Under the pieces are notes generated by a model. It saw only the letters and a list, made by a program, of their open reading frames with translations. It was not told the origin of the DNA and made no database searches. Both the position numbers and the translations under genes were made by a program. Below, one piece after another: positions 1-9,703 of a DNA stretch of 46,326 nucleotides. The stretch comes from Stramenopiles sp. TOSAG23-2 (Eukaryota; Sar). Positions within the stretch are counted from its first letter, which is position 1. Each line of letters opens with the position of its first letter. Where the stretch lies: contig LT649280.1 in assembly GCA_900128395.1 (NCBI GenBank), positions 1 through 46,326 on the forward strand, read 5' to 3'.

Positions 1-348
1 CCTACTATAGTAAAGCTCTAATGCACCTCTGCAAACTAATACTCTACAAGCACAAGTGTAGGTTTCTATCCTTCCACCATGTTCGAACGTTGAACGCGTT
101 GGATCAGAGTTAATATATACTGCAAATTTTCGTATCATATCATATCATACTAATACGCCGTTCACCGTTCACACACACCGCTGCCCCCTTTTTACTATAT
201 ATTTCAAACTTCAAACCAAATGCACAGATGCACCACGACAACTATCCATCCTCCCTTCTTATCACATTTTTACACATTTTTTATTTTTATATATAATATA
301 CGAACGTCGTATGAAATATACATATATAACCATCATTATATACACATT
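1..348. other. Left-edge intergenic DNA
   Basis: This AT-rich flank lies downstream of the minus-strand lectin gene. It holds repeated TATCATA units at about 134-151 and a second ATACGAACGTCGTAT-like inverted stretch near 299-313. Similar TATGATA/TATCATA motifs occur downstream of several other genes here. I see no convincing coding sequence; the 70-codon plus-strand frame at 220 is low-complexity and opposite the gene end. Confidence 0.5.
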
Positions 349-1953
349 TCATTCATCTGCTGGAAAACAACGTATATTTTCATAACTTGCACTTTTCTTT
401 TTCAAATAATCAAATTCTTTTATTTTACATAATAATGGTGTAGCGACAGACATTTTATATGTGCAAGTAGATGTCTCTGTAATACCCATTATATAAGTAT
501 GTTGTGAATTTGAACATTCGTATTCAACAAAAACAGCACGTGGTTCATTTGTCAAATCACAACTTGTACCTTTTCCATAATATTGTTTTAATTTAAAAAA
601 TGGATGTGCTCTTTTAAGTGCCGTACCATCAGTTACCATCGCTTTATTTTTATCTTTATCAAATATTCCTAATGTAAATTCCATTGTGATTGCATCATCT
701 TGATTATTTGATTTTTTATTCTTTTCTACATGAAATTGACGTATTTTTCCACCACCACAAAGTTCATATGTCCACCACGATTCAACATAACGTAAACAGA
801 CGCCATTTAATGCTTTTAATGCATTTAATCCACGTTTGCTTAATCCAGTATTAGATGTATCGTTTTCATTTTGTTCCTCCACTTCTTCTTCTTCATATTC
901 ACCTTCAACTTCTACTTGTACATCTTCTTCCACTTCGATTTCTTCTTCGTATTCAATTTCTTGCATATTATCACCATATAATTTTAATTTTTCATTGTCA
1001 ATATTTGCTTTGCATAGTAATGGTGTTTTGAATGTTATATGATAATGCAATGGAGTAGGTTCTTCCACTGAAACTTTGCCATTATTATTTGATGGATTAT
1101 TATTATTATTACTATTAGCAGTAATTGTTGTACTATCACAATGATATGAAACAATTGATTGACGTTTATCTGTACCATCTTTAAAATATTGGGTGTAAAT
1201 ATTCCCAACCATTTCATCTTTATTTTCTTCATATTGACCCAGATTAAAAAGTGGATCATGCTCCAATATTTGAGGTGTTGTTGCAGGACCTTCAGGAGGT
1301 TTTTTTTTTTTATCTGGATGTGGCCGTTTACCAATTGGTACGTGATATTGTCTTACATATTTAAAAGGACAAACTTCATATGTCCAATAACCAGCACGTA
1401 ATAGTGCGCAATTTTGTTTTTCTTTTTCCATCAATGAACGATAAAAAGATAGAGTACCTTCATCTGGTGATACTGATGATGACGATGATGGTGGTGGTGC
1501 AGCTGGAATCATTTTTTTCCGTTTCACTATTCTTTTTACCTTTTTTTTAATAGTTTTCATCTTCTTTTTTCTTGGTTTTTTTTTCTTTTTCTTTTTTTTA
1601 TTTAAATCATTAACAAGATCATTCATTGTAACTTCTTTTACTCCTTCATAATCTTTTAACATTGATTCCATATAACAACGAAATTTTCTTCCATTTGCAG
1701 CAGTCATTAACACACCGTTTGATGAAAATACATAATTCCCTCCTTCTCCTTCACCGATAGTTGCTGAAGATATTGTAGGAGGTGTAGTTGGCAAGTCATA
1801 TTGACTTTTACTATTTTTAACATTAATGACATAGGATGGTACTTGTGCATATGCTGGATAATAATTAAAAATGCTATGAATGATACCGATGAATACGATG
1901 AAAAAAATAATCCTATGGTAATCAAGTAGGAGCAGCGGTGTCATGAATTTCAT
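349..1953 (-). CDS. ER lectin with two MRH domains (erlectin/XTP3-B or OS-9-like)
   Basis: A 534-residue secretory protein. The N-terminal ~36 residues form a hydrophobic signal sequence ending near YPAYA. Two mannose-6-phosphate-receptor-homology (MRH) domains follow, at about residues 175-320 and 385-515. Each has the aromatic-W-TYE-C start (GYWTYEVC and SWWTYELC), the sugar-contacting Gln in RQ(Y/F)H, a downstream Arg, and the E...Y...TPLLC end. The second domain also keeps the Cys in ETSTCTY, while the first has lost it. A Lys-only tract and acidic linkers separate the parts. Two MRH domains match the known architecture of erlectin/XTP3-B, which reads trimmed N-glycans on misfolded proteins during ER-associated degradation; OS-9 and glucosidase II beta have one. 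No KDEL-like tail is present (it ends PADE). The start is an ATG before the signal peptide, and the stop is TGA at 349-351. The family call is firm, the exact orthologue less so. Confidence 0.82.
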   Translation of the reverse strand: MKFMTPLLLLDYHRIIFFIVFIGIIHSIFNYYPAYAQVPSYVINVKNSKSQYDLPTTPPTISSATIGEGEGGNYVFSSNGVLMTAANGRKFRCYMESMLKDYEGVKEVTMNDLVNDLNKKKKKKKKPRKKKMKTIKKKVKRIVKRKKMIPAAPPPSSSSSVSPDEGTLSFYRSLMEKEKQNCALLRAGYWTYEVCPFKYVRQYHVPIGKRPHPDKKKKPPEGPATTPQILEHDPLFNLGQYEENKDEMVGNIYTQYFKDGTDKRQSIVSYHCDSTTITANSNNNNNPSNNNGKVSVEEPTPLHYHITFKTPLLCKANIDNEKLKLYGDNMQEIEYEEEIEVEEDVQVEVEGEYEEEEVEEQNENDTSNTGLSKRGLNALKALNGVCLRYVESWWTYELCGGGKIRQFHVEKNKKSNNQDDAITMEFTLGIFDKDKNKAMVTDGTALKRAHPFFKLKQYYGKGTSCDLTNEPRAVFVEYECSNSQHTYIMGITETSTCTYKMSVATPLLCKIKEFDYLKKKSASYENIRCFPADE

Positions 1954-2092
1954 TTTGTTGTTTTATTTATATCTTCTTCTTTTATATTTTTACATATACA
2001 TATACATATGAATATATTATATTACATCTCCCTCACTCATATATATATATATATTTAATAGCTTTTATATGCAAAAATAGAATCGAAGAATA

Positions 2093-2323
2093 GAGTGTTA
2101 TCCACATAAAGATGGCTATTATTTTTTTTAATTTTTAAATTTTTTTTCCAACTTTTAGTCCTCTAATATCTAAATAGCATTACACACACACTTTCAGTGA
2201 AAGAACCACTATAACATACCTTAACGTATATATGTAGTGCTATTTGATACTAGTGGGAAAAAAAAAGTTGAAAAAAAATAAAAATAGAAAATTTAAAATG
2301 GCCATCTTTAATGTCAACAACTC
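2093..2323. mobile_element. Foldback/MITE-like element with ~90-bp terminal inverted repeats
   Basis: The left arm (2093-2180) and right arm (2237-2323) are imperfect reverse complements. Both begin GAGT...GTT, then pass through AAAGATGGC, T/A-rich blocks, CCAACTTTT/AAAAGTTG and AAATAGCA/TGCTATTT. About 55 bases of unrelated DNA lie between them. Each end is bordered by TA (2091-2092 and 2324-2325), as expected for a Tc1/mariner-type target-site duplication, although TA is common by chance here. There is no coding capacity, so it would be a non-autonomous element. The inverted repeat is seen directly; the transposon family is inferred. Confidence 0.6.
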
Positions 2324-2495
2324 TATAATAAAGAATTAAAAAATAATAGAAGAAAGAAGAATATTATAATGCCCACCTTAACATCAAACCAATTAATTCT
2401 GGGCTGTAGCAAGGGGAGACGAGACGATTTTATGAGTGTAGGGACCGAGTACATCAAACCTGCAACATCATCCATCGGATTTGGTGCATTTTTTA

Positions 2496-2540
2496 GATTG
2501 CCTGATTGCTGGATTGTCTGGATTGCTGAATTGCCTGGAT
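2496..2540. repeat. Degenerate GATTGCTG/GATTGTCTG short tandem repeat
   Basis: Five or six diverged 8-9 base units (GATTGCCT, GATTGCTG, GATTGTCTG, GATTGCTGA, ATTGCCTG) run head to tail in the intergenic DNA. No function can be assigned. Confidence 0.55.
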
Positions 2541-3336
2541 TATGATTTTATATGCCCAAAGCAAAATCGCGGATTTCTGTATTTGATAGACCTATTTTAG
2601 TATACAATTTTTAAAAAGTTCGACACTTGCCTCAAATTTAGAAATTGTTCAGCAAGGAAACTCTGGAACTCCACAAAATCCGTCCTCTCCAGAGAGCTCT
2701 GTCGCATCTGGCCGGGCTGGCACTACTTGCACTTTTCCCCACGCCAGGAAAAAACGATGGATTTTAACCGATTACCAAACTGCTATTTAGAGTGGAATAG
2801 TAATAGTAATATCCGATAATATATAATTATTTACTATGTTCATTTAATTATTTTATAATTATTTTTATAGGATAAAAATTCCTGAAATTTAAATGTCAGT
2901 CTGCCAAGGCACGCACCTTCTTTCTCAGATTTCCAACTAAACCTTTACGGGATCCTATTATGATTGTATTTCCATGCTAATAATTTATTATTTATTTTAA
3001 TCAAAATATATATATATTTACATTATATATTTATAAACCACACCTACACAAGAATCTATCCACACAGAAAGAAAGTTAATGAAGAGGGGAAAGTACTTGC
3101 ATTCATTCACTTACATTATATATATTAATATATATTATATTATCTCATCATTTAAAGTTGTTTTATCTTCATAATAAGTCACTTGTATATAACAGAAACA
3201 GAACAAGGTAGGTGTGGTTTTATATATATATATATATATATATATTATATTATCTCATCATTACACGTTTAATATATATACAGAGTAACAGTAAACGTTT
3301 TTTTTTTAATTGTATATATATAACAAGCATAATATT

Positions 3337-5547
3337 ATGGATGTAGATAATAAAAATAATACCTTTTCAGATAGGAAAGTGAATAACGGTATCAACGTTA
3401 AAGAAGCAACCACCCTACTGTATAGAAACACGATACCAATGTGTTTATCGAATAAACGTGGTCAAATTGAGTGTGCAAATACGTCGTGGTTGGATGCATT
3501 TGGTTTTTCAAATGCAGATGAAGTAAAAGGTAAAACTTTCAAATTAATTCAAGGTTCATTAACAGAACAAAAAACATTAGTTAAAATAATGAACGCATGT
3601 AAAAACGGTATGTCATTTACGGGTAATCTTATAAATTATACGAAACGGCGTAGCCCTGTATTAAATGAATTGAAAATTGATGTAGTAAATGATAATTGTT
3701 TTTTAGTAGCTAGTACGAAGGTTAGTAATTTTTCGCATGTTAGTCTGCTACGAGATGTAACGCATTACGATACAGAGGAGAAGATTATGCGAAAGGCTTT
3801 TAATTCTGAAATACCTACGTGCATAATGAGTGGGAAAGTTGTGTTAGATGCTAATGTACATTGGTGCAGGACATTTAACATTGGTTCCAAAAATGATATT
3901 GTGAATAAAACTACACGTGCTATACAAGGTCCATTAACAGAGACGGCAAAAATCAGTAATTTAATGGAAACCCTATTGGTCCAAAATAAGACATTTAAAG
4001 GTACTTTAACTAATTATACGTTGGACGAACAGCGTACACCATTTTTCAATAGTGTCGAAATAACCCCATTGAGAAATAATTATTTTGTTTCACAAACTGT
4101 TAGATCAGAATCAATTACAGATAAGTTTCCTGGGTATTCCTGCGTTCTTATAAAAAACAACAAAATTGTTAGTGTGAATCAGGACTTGTTAGATCAATGT
4201 GAGATTGCACATCGAAGAGACGTGATTGGATACTCTGTTGGGGTGATCATAGGGTCAGATTTCGACTTTGTAGAGTCGCTAGGTGACATTGTTGATGGGC
4301 AAGTGATAGTTAAACGATCGTTTTTATGTACGAAACGTGGCATGCTTATGTCTGTACAATCAAGAATTTGTAAATTTGGTAAAGATCATATATTGATGAT
4401 ATCATCCACGGAAAGAACGCCGTTTTATTTGACAAGAGCTCAGAAAGTTAGATACGTGAATGATTGTGTGCTCAATTGCCAAGATGGGTTTTATCATGAA
4501 AATACATGTGTATTAAGTCTCAAAAAATACTTTAAGCATAGATTCGGGAATAATGGTGATAACGAAAATGCTGATGAGATAACTGTCGACGACATGGATG
4601 CTGCGGAAATTATTTCATCTTCTCGATCATTCCGAGAAATGTTTAATTATAGTGATGAAGAAGAAATGTTAAATTTAGGATTGTCAGATCTATTAATATT
4701 TAATAAGATAGAGGATAGTATTGCTATCAACAAGGAAATACTACATGATGTAAAAGTCAACGAAGTTAATAGCAAAACGAAAATAAACCAAATTAAAAAA
4801 ATAAACAAGAGCGTTAATCGTTATTTTAATTGCCTAGTATCATTGCGTATGAAAGACGGGACCATTAAATTAAATATAAAAGCTCGCTTGGTGTTGGTAA
4901 ATGATTACGTAAATGAAAAATATTTAGTCATGGTATTACAGGATGATGCCGTTATTAATAGAATGTTAAAGAAAACGACGGAAACGTCTTTTCAAATCGT
5001 AGATAGCCAAACCATCAATAGATCGTATCAATATGATAGTTTTCCGTATATACCATATTTAATGGTAAGAGATGGACTCATTAACACGACTTATGACGAT
5101 CCATATAAGTTTATCAATGTTGGGAATGTAATATTAACTCACTTGTTTTCCCCAGGAGCATTAGCCCAAGTTGTATATACGGAATTAGAAAAAAGCAATA
5201 AATTTGATTATTGTTGTTTTTCGCCGGTTATTGTTCAAGATCCAAAAGATGATTTAGTAGAATATTCTGTTACGGTATATACTACATATGATACAACGGA
5301 TACTCATGTCGCATTTACAATTAAGTGCACTACTGTTTATAATGGCCCGGTATATCTATCTATCATTCGTGGTGGGTGTAATATCGACATATTTAGATAT
5401 GCTTATTTGAAAATTTGGAAAGTCATGGAAAAAATTGGTGCAGCACCAAAGAGTGCATCAGAAGATCAATGGATGAATGAAGAATGTTTTCATCCATTAA
5501 CCCCATCTATTCCAAAAAGGGGTAAAAAAAGAAAGAACGCAACATGA
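3337..5547 (+). CDS. Multi-PAS protein with LOV-like domains lacking the photoactive cysteine
   Basis: A 736-residue soluble protein. The open frame extends upstream only to a TTG, so the ATG at 3337 (MDVDNK) is taken as the start. Two clear PAS repeats lie at about residues 23-120 and 135-245. Each carries a (K/P)LTE-containing signature: GKTFKLIQG at 65-73 and NKTTRAIQG at 190-198. These align with the LOV signature GRNCRFLQG, but Phe or Thr replaces the flavin-bonding Cys, so a normal LOV photocycle is not expected. Weaker PAS-like stretches follow at about 255-350 and 420-550. The region from about 570 to 710 is a conserved-looking alpha/beta domain that I do not recognise. The tail is basic (KRGKKRK) and could be a nuclear localisation signal. 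PAS proteins of this style are familiar in diatoms and relatives. Role unknown; a sensory or transcriptional partner is a guess. Confidence 0.7.
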   Translation: MDVDNKNNTFSDRKVNNGINVKEATTLLYRNTIPMCLSNKRGQIECANTSWLDAFGFSNADEVKGKTFKLIQGSLTEQKTLVKIMNACKNGMSFTGNLINYTKRRSPVLNELKIDVVNDNCFLVASTKVSNFSHVSLLRDVTHYDTEEKIMRKAFNSEIPTCIMSGKVVLDANVHWCRTFNIGSKNDIVNKTTRAIQGPLTETAKISNLMETLLVQNKTFKGTLTNYTLDEQRTPFFNSVEITPLRNNYFVSQTVRSESITDKFPGYSCVLIKNNKIVSVNQDLLDQCEIAHRRDVIGYSVGVIIGSDFDFVESLGDIVDGQVIVKRSFLCTKRGMLMSVQSRICKFGKDHILMISSTERTPFYLTRAQKVRYVNDCVLNCQDGFYHENTCVLSLKKYFKHRFGNNGDNENADEITVDDMDAAEIISSSRSFREMFNYSDEEEMLNLGLSDLLIFNKIEDSIAINKEILHDVKVNEVNSKTKINQIKKINKSVNRYFNCLVSLRMKDGTIKLNIKARLVLVNDYVNEKYLVMVLQDDAVINRMLKKTTETSFQIVDSQTINRSYQYDSFPYIPYLMVRDGLINTTYDDPYKFINVGNVILTHLFSPGALAQVVYTELEKSNKFDYCCFSPVIVQDPKDDLVEYSVTVYTTYDTTDTHVAFTIKCTTVYNGPVYLSIIRGGCNIDIFRYAYLKIWKVMEKIGAAPKSASEDQWMNEECFHPLTPSIPKRGKKRKNAT

Positions 5548-5601
5548 AAGAAGCATGGTGGTCAGTAAAAAATGAGAGTGTCGCGTGTATCCACAGAGAG
5601 T

Positions 5602-5623
5602 GTATGATATGATAGTATCATAC
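5602..5623. promoter_or_regulatory. 3'-flank hairpin with GTATGATA/TATCATAC arms
   Basis: Eight-base perfect inverted arms with a six-base loop lie 55 bases after the PAS gene stop, in the short convergent gap before the DEAD-box gene. The same GTATGATA/TATCATAC words recur downstream of other genes here. It may be a 3'-end or RNA-stability element, but this is unproven in so AT-rich a sequence. Confidence 0.3.
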
Positions 5624-5764
5624 GATGGGGAATTATAAATATAAAATTTAATATATATATTTAAATTTAATATTTAAAACAATTTTTTTAAACATTTACA
5701 CACACCACACACTGTGGCACCTGGCACCTACCACCACCAACACTAATATGTACACACACTCTTT

Positions 5765-7855
5765 CTACTTGCGTCGATTTGCTTTTTTATGTCTTTTCTT
5801 TGCTTTCTGTTTCCTTTTCTCATGTTGGCGTATAATTGCACTATCCTTATCATCATCGCTACTTAAATCATTATCCCCATAAGATTTTTTCTCATAAATA
5901 GCTGTCGCTATATCATATTCCTTTTGTGTTATTTTACCTTTTTTTAATTTTTTTGCTAATCTTTCCTCTGTCCCAAAATCATCCCATGCTTCAGCAAAAT
6001 TTTGAAGATATGATGTATGTCGCCTTTTCTTCTTATTCTTTTTTTTATCATTTTTATTATTTTTACCATTATTATTCTTTCGTTTATTATACTTCCCACC
6101 TCGTTGCATTGCAAGACGTTTTCTAGCCATAGCAACTTCCTCATTTTGTTTCTTAATTGCTTCTAATTTTTCTTGCCGTTGCTTTTCACGTAGTGGGTTT
6201 TTAAATTTAATGGCTTTTATTACATCTTTTGGCTCTCCTTTAAAATTTTTTATCCCAGTACGTAATTCACGCATTTTAGGCACTTGTAATAATACAAATG
6301 CACTTGCTAAGTTCAAAAAGTTTAATTTGGCGATATTAAATACATAAGAGCATTGATGTTCTTTGTATGCACAAACAAAAGAGACAAACGCACGCGTGCC
6401 TTTCTCTAGGAGATCTCTATCTTCCATGATAAATTTTTTTATTGATTGGTATATTGCAGTAGTTTTTTCATTTGATGGAACCTTTGCAATACTATTGTTA
6501 TTTGCACCACGACTCTCAATGGCATTTTCAACTGGTACACCGCGGGCACATAATAAATCTATGTAATCTTTCTCATGCTCTCTTAAAATCATTAACGAAT
6601 TACCAACTCTACCAGCACGTGCGGTTCTACCTACACGATGAACAAAGAAATCTGGATCTTTTGGTGCATCAAATTGTATGATCCAATCGACATCTGGTAT
6701 ATCAATACCACGAGCAGCAACATCCGTGCATACAAGTACTCCAGATTTACTTTGGAAAAATTTTTGATATACAGCATTTCTTTTCTTTTGTATCATTTTA
6801 CCATGAAGTAAAACTACAGGATATGTATTATTATTATTATGGTCGCTACTAGTTATTGACGTTGACGAGGAGGAGGTGGAAGAAGAAGACGACGACGTCG
6901 ATGATGATGATGGCGACAATGCTGCCATTTCAAGTGGCAACAATTTGCTCAATAATTTGCCGAAAAAGTCTACTGATGCGCATGTTGCAAAAAACGTAAT
7001 AATTTTTTTATCTTGATGTGATTTTAAAAAATCTATTAATACAGACATTTTTTCATTGCTTTTACAATATATATGATAATTTTTCAAATTGACTGGCGTT
7101 GTTTGATGTGATGAGGTATTATTTTTATTTTCATGTTCTCGTAGCGTTTTCTGTAGCTGCGACTCTTGGACTTTTACAGCTACAACTACTGGATTTCGTA
7201 ATCCAGCACGAATTAATGATCGTAATTTTTTTGTTTGAGTCGCTGAAAATAACCCCGTACGTCGTTGTTTTGGAATTTTATGTAAGATATTAGATATACT
7301 TTCCTCAAAACCCATATCCAATAAACAATCTGCTTCGTCTAAAATTAACACTTCCAACGAACGTAAAGATATACCTTCATATTTGCCACTAACTAGTTCA
7401 CTTAATCGTCCTGGGGTACCAATTAATACATTACCGGTTTGCTTTGATATTTTGTTAGTAGTGTTTTCTGTATTGGTCCCTCCTGTCATTAAAAGTACAT
7501 TTAATCCTAATGTTTTATCACAAAACGCTTCAGAGACACTGTAAATTTGACGTGCTAACTCTCTTGTTGGGGCTATCATCATACCAGCAACGTCGCCTTT
7601 ATTAAAACGTCCTTCATCCATAATACGTTTTCTCAATATTTCAAAGCATGGAATGACATATGCAAGCGTTTTACCAGAACCTGTACAAGCTTCTACAGCG
7701 ACATCCTTGTTTGTGGTAAACAAGGGTATGGTTGCTGCTTGTACCGGTGTCATATATTTAAACTTTAACTGACGTATAGCTTTTATTGCAAATTCTGATA
7801 ATTTGGGTGTCACATTTTCAAATTTTAATGCTTCCTTTCTAGAGGATGATGCCAT
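5765..7855 (-). CDS. DEAD-box ATP-dependent RNA helicase, SPB4/DDX55 type
   Basis: A 696-residue helicase starting at ATG 7855 (MASSSRK); the open frame continues upstream without an ATG, so the longer version is rejected. Motifs in order: Q motif (FENVTP..MTPVQ, 12-39), Walker A ACTGSGKT (56-63), PTRELARQ, TPGR, DEAD (173-176), SAT, then the second RecA domain with CTDVAARGIDIPDV and HRVGRTARAG. A Ser-rich insert lies between the two lobes. After the core comes the FVSFVCAYKEHQ...PKMREL block (DUF4217), diagnostic for the SPB4/DDX55/DDX10/DDX18 group and closest in feel to SPB4/DDX55. Yeast SPB4 works in 60S subunit assembly in the nucleolus. The C-terminus is Lys-rich and acidic, as usual for nucleolar helicases. 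Confidence 0.9.
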   Translation of the reverse strand: MASSSRKEALKFENVTPKLSEFAIKAIRQLKFKYMTPVQAATIPLFTTNKDVAVEACTGSGKTLAYVIPCFEILRKRIMDEGRFNKGDVAGMMIAPTRELARQIYSVSEAFCDKTLGLNVLLMTGGTNTENTTNKISKQTGNVLIGTPGRLSELVSGKYEGISLRSLEVLILDEADCLLDMGFEESISNILHKIPKQRRTGLFSATQTKKLRSLIRAGLRNPVVVAVKVQESQLQKTLREHENKNNTSSHQTTPVNLKNYHIYCKSNEKMSVLIDFLKSHQDKKIITFFATCASVDFFGKLLSKLLPLEMAALSPSSSSTSSSSSSTSSSSTSITSSDHNNNNTYPVVLLHGKMIQKKRNAVYQKFFQSKSGVLVCTDVAARGIDIPDVDWIIQFDAPKDPDFFVHRVGRTARAGRVGNSLMILREHEKDYIDLLCARGVPVENAIESRGANNNSIAKVPSNEKTTAIYQSIKKFIMEDRDLLEKGTRAFVSFVCAYKEHQCSYVFNIAKLNFLNLASAFVLLQVPKMRELRTGIKNFKGEPKDVIKAIKFKNPLREKQRQEKLEAIKKQNEEVAMARKRLAMQRGGKYNKRKNNNGKNNKNDKKKNKKKRRHTSYLQNFAEAWDDFGTEERLAKKLKKGKITQKEYDIATAIYEKKSYGDNDLSSDDDKDSAIIRQHEKRKQKAKKRHKKANRRK

Positions 7856-8392
7856 ATTTGTTGGGGAAAAAAACGAATAAAAAACGAATAAAAAAAAAGA
7901 ATACACAACAATCTATCTCTGTATATATATATATACACGCACCAAACGAATCTATTTTCCGTTGAATATATCGTATACTACTACTAATTCTGACGATCAA
8001 ATTGGAGATCGTCTTATACGTATAGATATATATATATATATTTAACAATCTTCCTCAGTGATTTATAGCCATCCAGAGGCGGCCATCAAAAAAAAGCACC
8101 TCCTTCCTATTCCATCAAAAAAACAACAAAGTTTTTTACAAGAATCCCGTACTCTGGGGTACTCAAAGACATGGGATAACGAGTAGTAGTTGCATAAAAA
8201 TGTTACTATATAATCCCCGAACCATTGTCGTATGGTGCTATGTGTATGCTATTTTTATAAATGATTTAGTTTATTTTCGTCATTTCTGTAAATTAATAAT
8301 TTATTTTTTTTGTACAAATTTGAATGTAATAATTCGATGCCAGAAAATTCTGCTATCCTATATATCATGTATATATATCGTTCGTATCTAGT
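7856..8392. other. Intergenic region upstream of the DEAD-box gene
   Basis: About 540 bases between the start of the minus-strand helicase and the end of the minus-strand TTL gene. It has (AT)n runs near 7925 and 8025-8040 and A-runs. No coding sequence or RNA gene is recognised. The 7856-7906 part is open in the helicase frame but has no ATG. Confidence 0.5.
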
Positions 8393-9703
8393 CTAAAATA
8401 TTTTTAAAAACATGTTTTTAATCATCTCCGCCGCCTCCTCTTTCTTCTTTTGAATCTTGTTCTTCTCATCTTCCTGTTGTTGTTGTTGTTGTTGTATTAT
8501 AATTTCTTCAACATCTTTCTTTCCATCATCATTATCATCGTGTTTTATCCATGATAATGGATTAATAGAAGCAAGTTTCTTACCCTGCTCATTACCAATA
8601 ATTGATTTAGAAAATAATTCCATGGATGGATCTGGATTTACTTCCATCAACTTTACATTATGATTGATATCAACTGCAAAATCAAAACCAAATAATTCAT
8701 ATGTATTACGTAATGGAAAAAATGTTTTTCTAGGTGCATTTTCTTGTAAATTATTGACTAACTCTTTAATCAATATAATCATTTGAGAAAATATGGATGG
8801 ATAAAGTGAATTTTTTTCATTATTATTATTGATGGATTTTCCATCATCATTATCATTCTTCTTGTCTTGTTCTTTCTTATTACGAGTTAATTCTTTTAAA
8901 CTTATGTTTTGTTTTTCTATATTGTACAATTTGCATTTTTTATTTACACTTTGGTTTGTTATATGAATATATTGATCATTCCAATGCGATGAAGAATATG
9001 GTTTAGTTGCAATTAATACACGTGCTTCTTTACATATATATATATTTAGATCACCAACAAAATATACTAATGCACGTATATGAAATTTACGATTATTACA
9101 ACAATTTAATAATAAAGGTGATATATATTCTTGTAATACATATAATCTTGTTTTGTCGTCGGTTGATGCTTTTTTCTTGTTGTTGTTCTTCTTCTTATTA
9201 TTATTGTTTTCCTTTTGAAAATATATTTCACCTAAATCTACATCTGGATTTTTAAATGCTTTTACACCAACAGCATTGCTTTTTTCAGGTGGTTTTATAA
9301 TCCATGCATTTATATTATTATTATTATTATTATTAATAATTTCTTTTATTTCATTTAAATTATTTATTGTGAATGTTTTAATATTATCTTTGCTTGTATA
9401 TTTCATTATTAGATTTTTACGTATCAATGCAGATTTCATAAACATTTTAGGTGCTGTTATATTACCTTTAAATACAGAATCCCAATCTATATGTTTCCAT
9501 AGAATTTTCTTGAATTCTTTTTGTACATTTATTTGTCTCTTCTTATTCTTCTTCTTCTTGAATCTATTATTTTTTTCTTGGCATATCATACAATTATCTG
9601 CATCATGTTCTAACGTTAAATGGATACAATTTTTCCTAATATGTGGTCCTAAACAATATTTGCATTTTAATATAGAGACTTTCGCTGTTGTAATCGACGC
9701 CAT
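8393..9703 (-). CDS. Tubulin-tyrosine-ligase (TTL) family protein with N-terminal Cys/His knuckle
   Basis: 436 residues from ATG 9703. The TTL ATP-grasp core is visible as WIIKPPEKSNAVGVKAF, then LQEYISPLLL, FHIRALVYFVG, the NQSVNKK block and ELFGFDFAVD...LMEVNPDPSME, which hold the nucleotide, Mg and acceptor-binding residues of the family. TTL and TTLL enzymes add Tyr, Glu or Gly to tubulin tails or other proteins. Residues 14-26 form a C-x2-C-x3-H-x4-C pattern, one residue shorter than a classical CCHC knuckle, followed by another Cys pair (CMIC); such an N-terminus is not usual for TTL proteins. Asn/Lys tracts interrupt the core at loop positions, and the C-terminus has a Gln run. The amino acid added cannot be told from sequence. 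The shared intergenic space with the plus-strand hydrolase is a divergent promoter. Confidence 0.75.
   Translation of the reverse strand: MASITTAKVSILKCKYCLGPHIRKNCIHLTLEHDADNCMICQEKNNRFKKKKNKKRQINVQKEFKKILWKHIDWDSVFKGNITAPKMFMKSALIRKNLIMKYTSKDNIKTFTINNLNEIKEIINNNNNNNINAWIIKPPEKSNAVGVKAFKNPDVDLGEIYFQKENNNNKKKNNNKKKASTDDKTRLYVLQEYISPLLLNCCNNRKFHIRALVYFVGDLNIYICKEARVLIATKPYSSSHWNDQYIHITNQSVNKKCKLYNIEKQNISLKELTRNKKEQDKKNDNDDGKSINNNNEKNSLYPSIFSQMIILIKELVNNLQENAPRKTFFPLRNTYELFGFDFAVDINHNVKLMEVNPDPSMELFSKSIIGNEQGKKLASINPLSWIKHDDNDDGKKDVEEIIIQQQQQQQEDEKNKIQKKKEEAAEMIKNMFLKIF

Larger units (their letters stand above)
1954..3336. other. Divergent intergenic region between the MRH lectin and PAS genes
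   Basis: About 1.4 kb between two divergently transcribed genes, so it should hold both promoters. It contains (AT)n runs near 2040-2055 and 3220-3245, a foldback element at 2093-2323, a degenerate GATTGCTG-type repeat at 2496-2540, and a noticeably GC-richer patch at about 2640-2770 with no recognisable gene. The 22-base string at 3131-3152 recurs at 3241-3262, 110 bases on. No tRNA was recognised. Confidence 0.6.

Noticed and set aside
81-110. Possible tRNA B-box at GTTCGAACGTTGAAC
   Set aside because: No matching A-box or cloverleaf around it.
3310-3336. Upstream extension of the PAS protein
   Set aside because: It begins with TTG and reads low-complexity AT sequence; the ATG at 3337 is the natural start.
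7856-7906. N-terminal extension of the DEAD-box helicase
   Set aside because: It begins with GTG, and the Phe-rich translation comes from an A-rich 5' flank; ATG 7855 precedes the normal helicase start.
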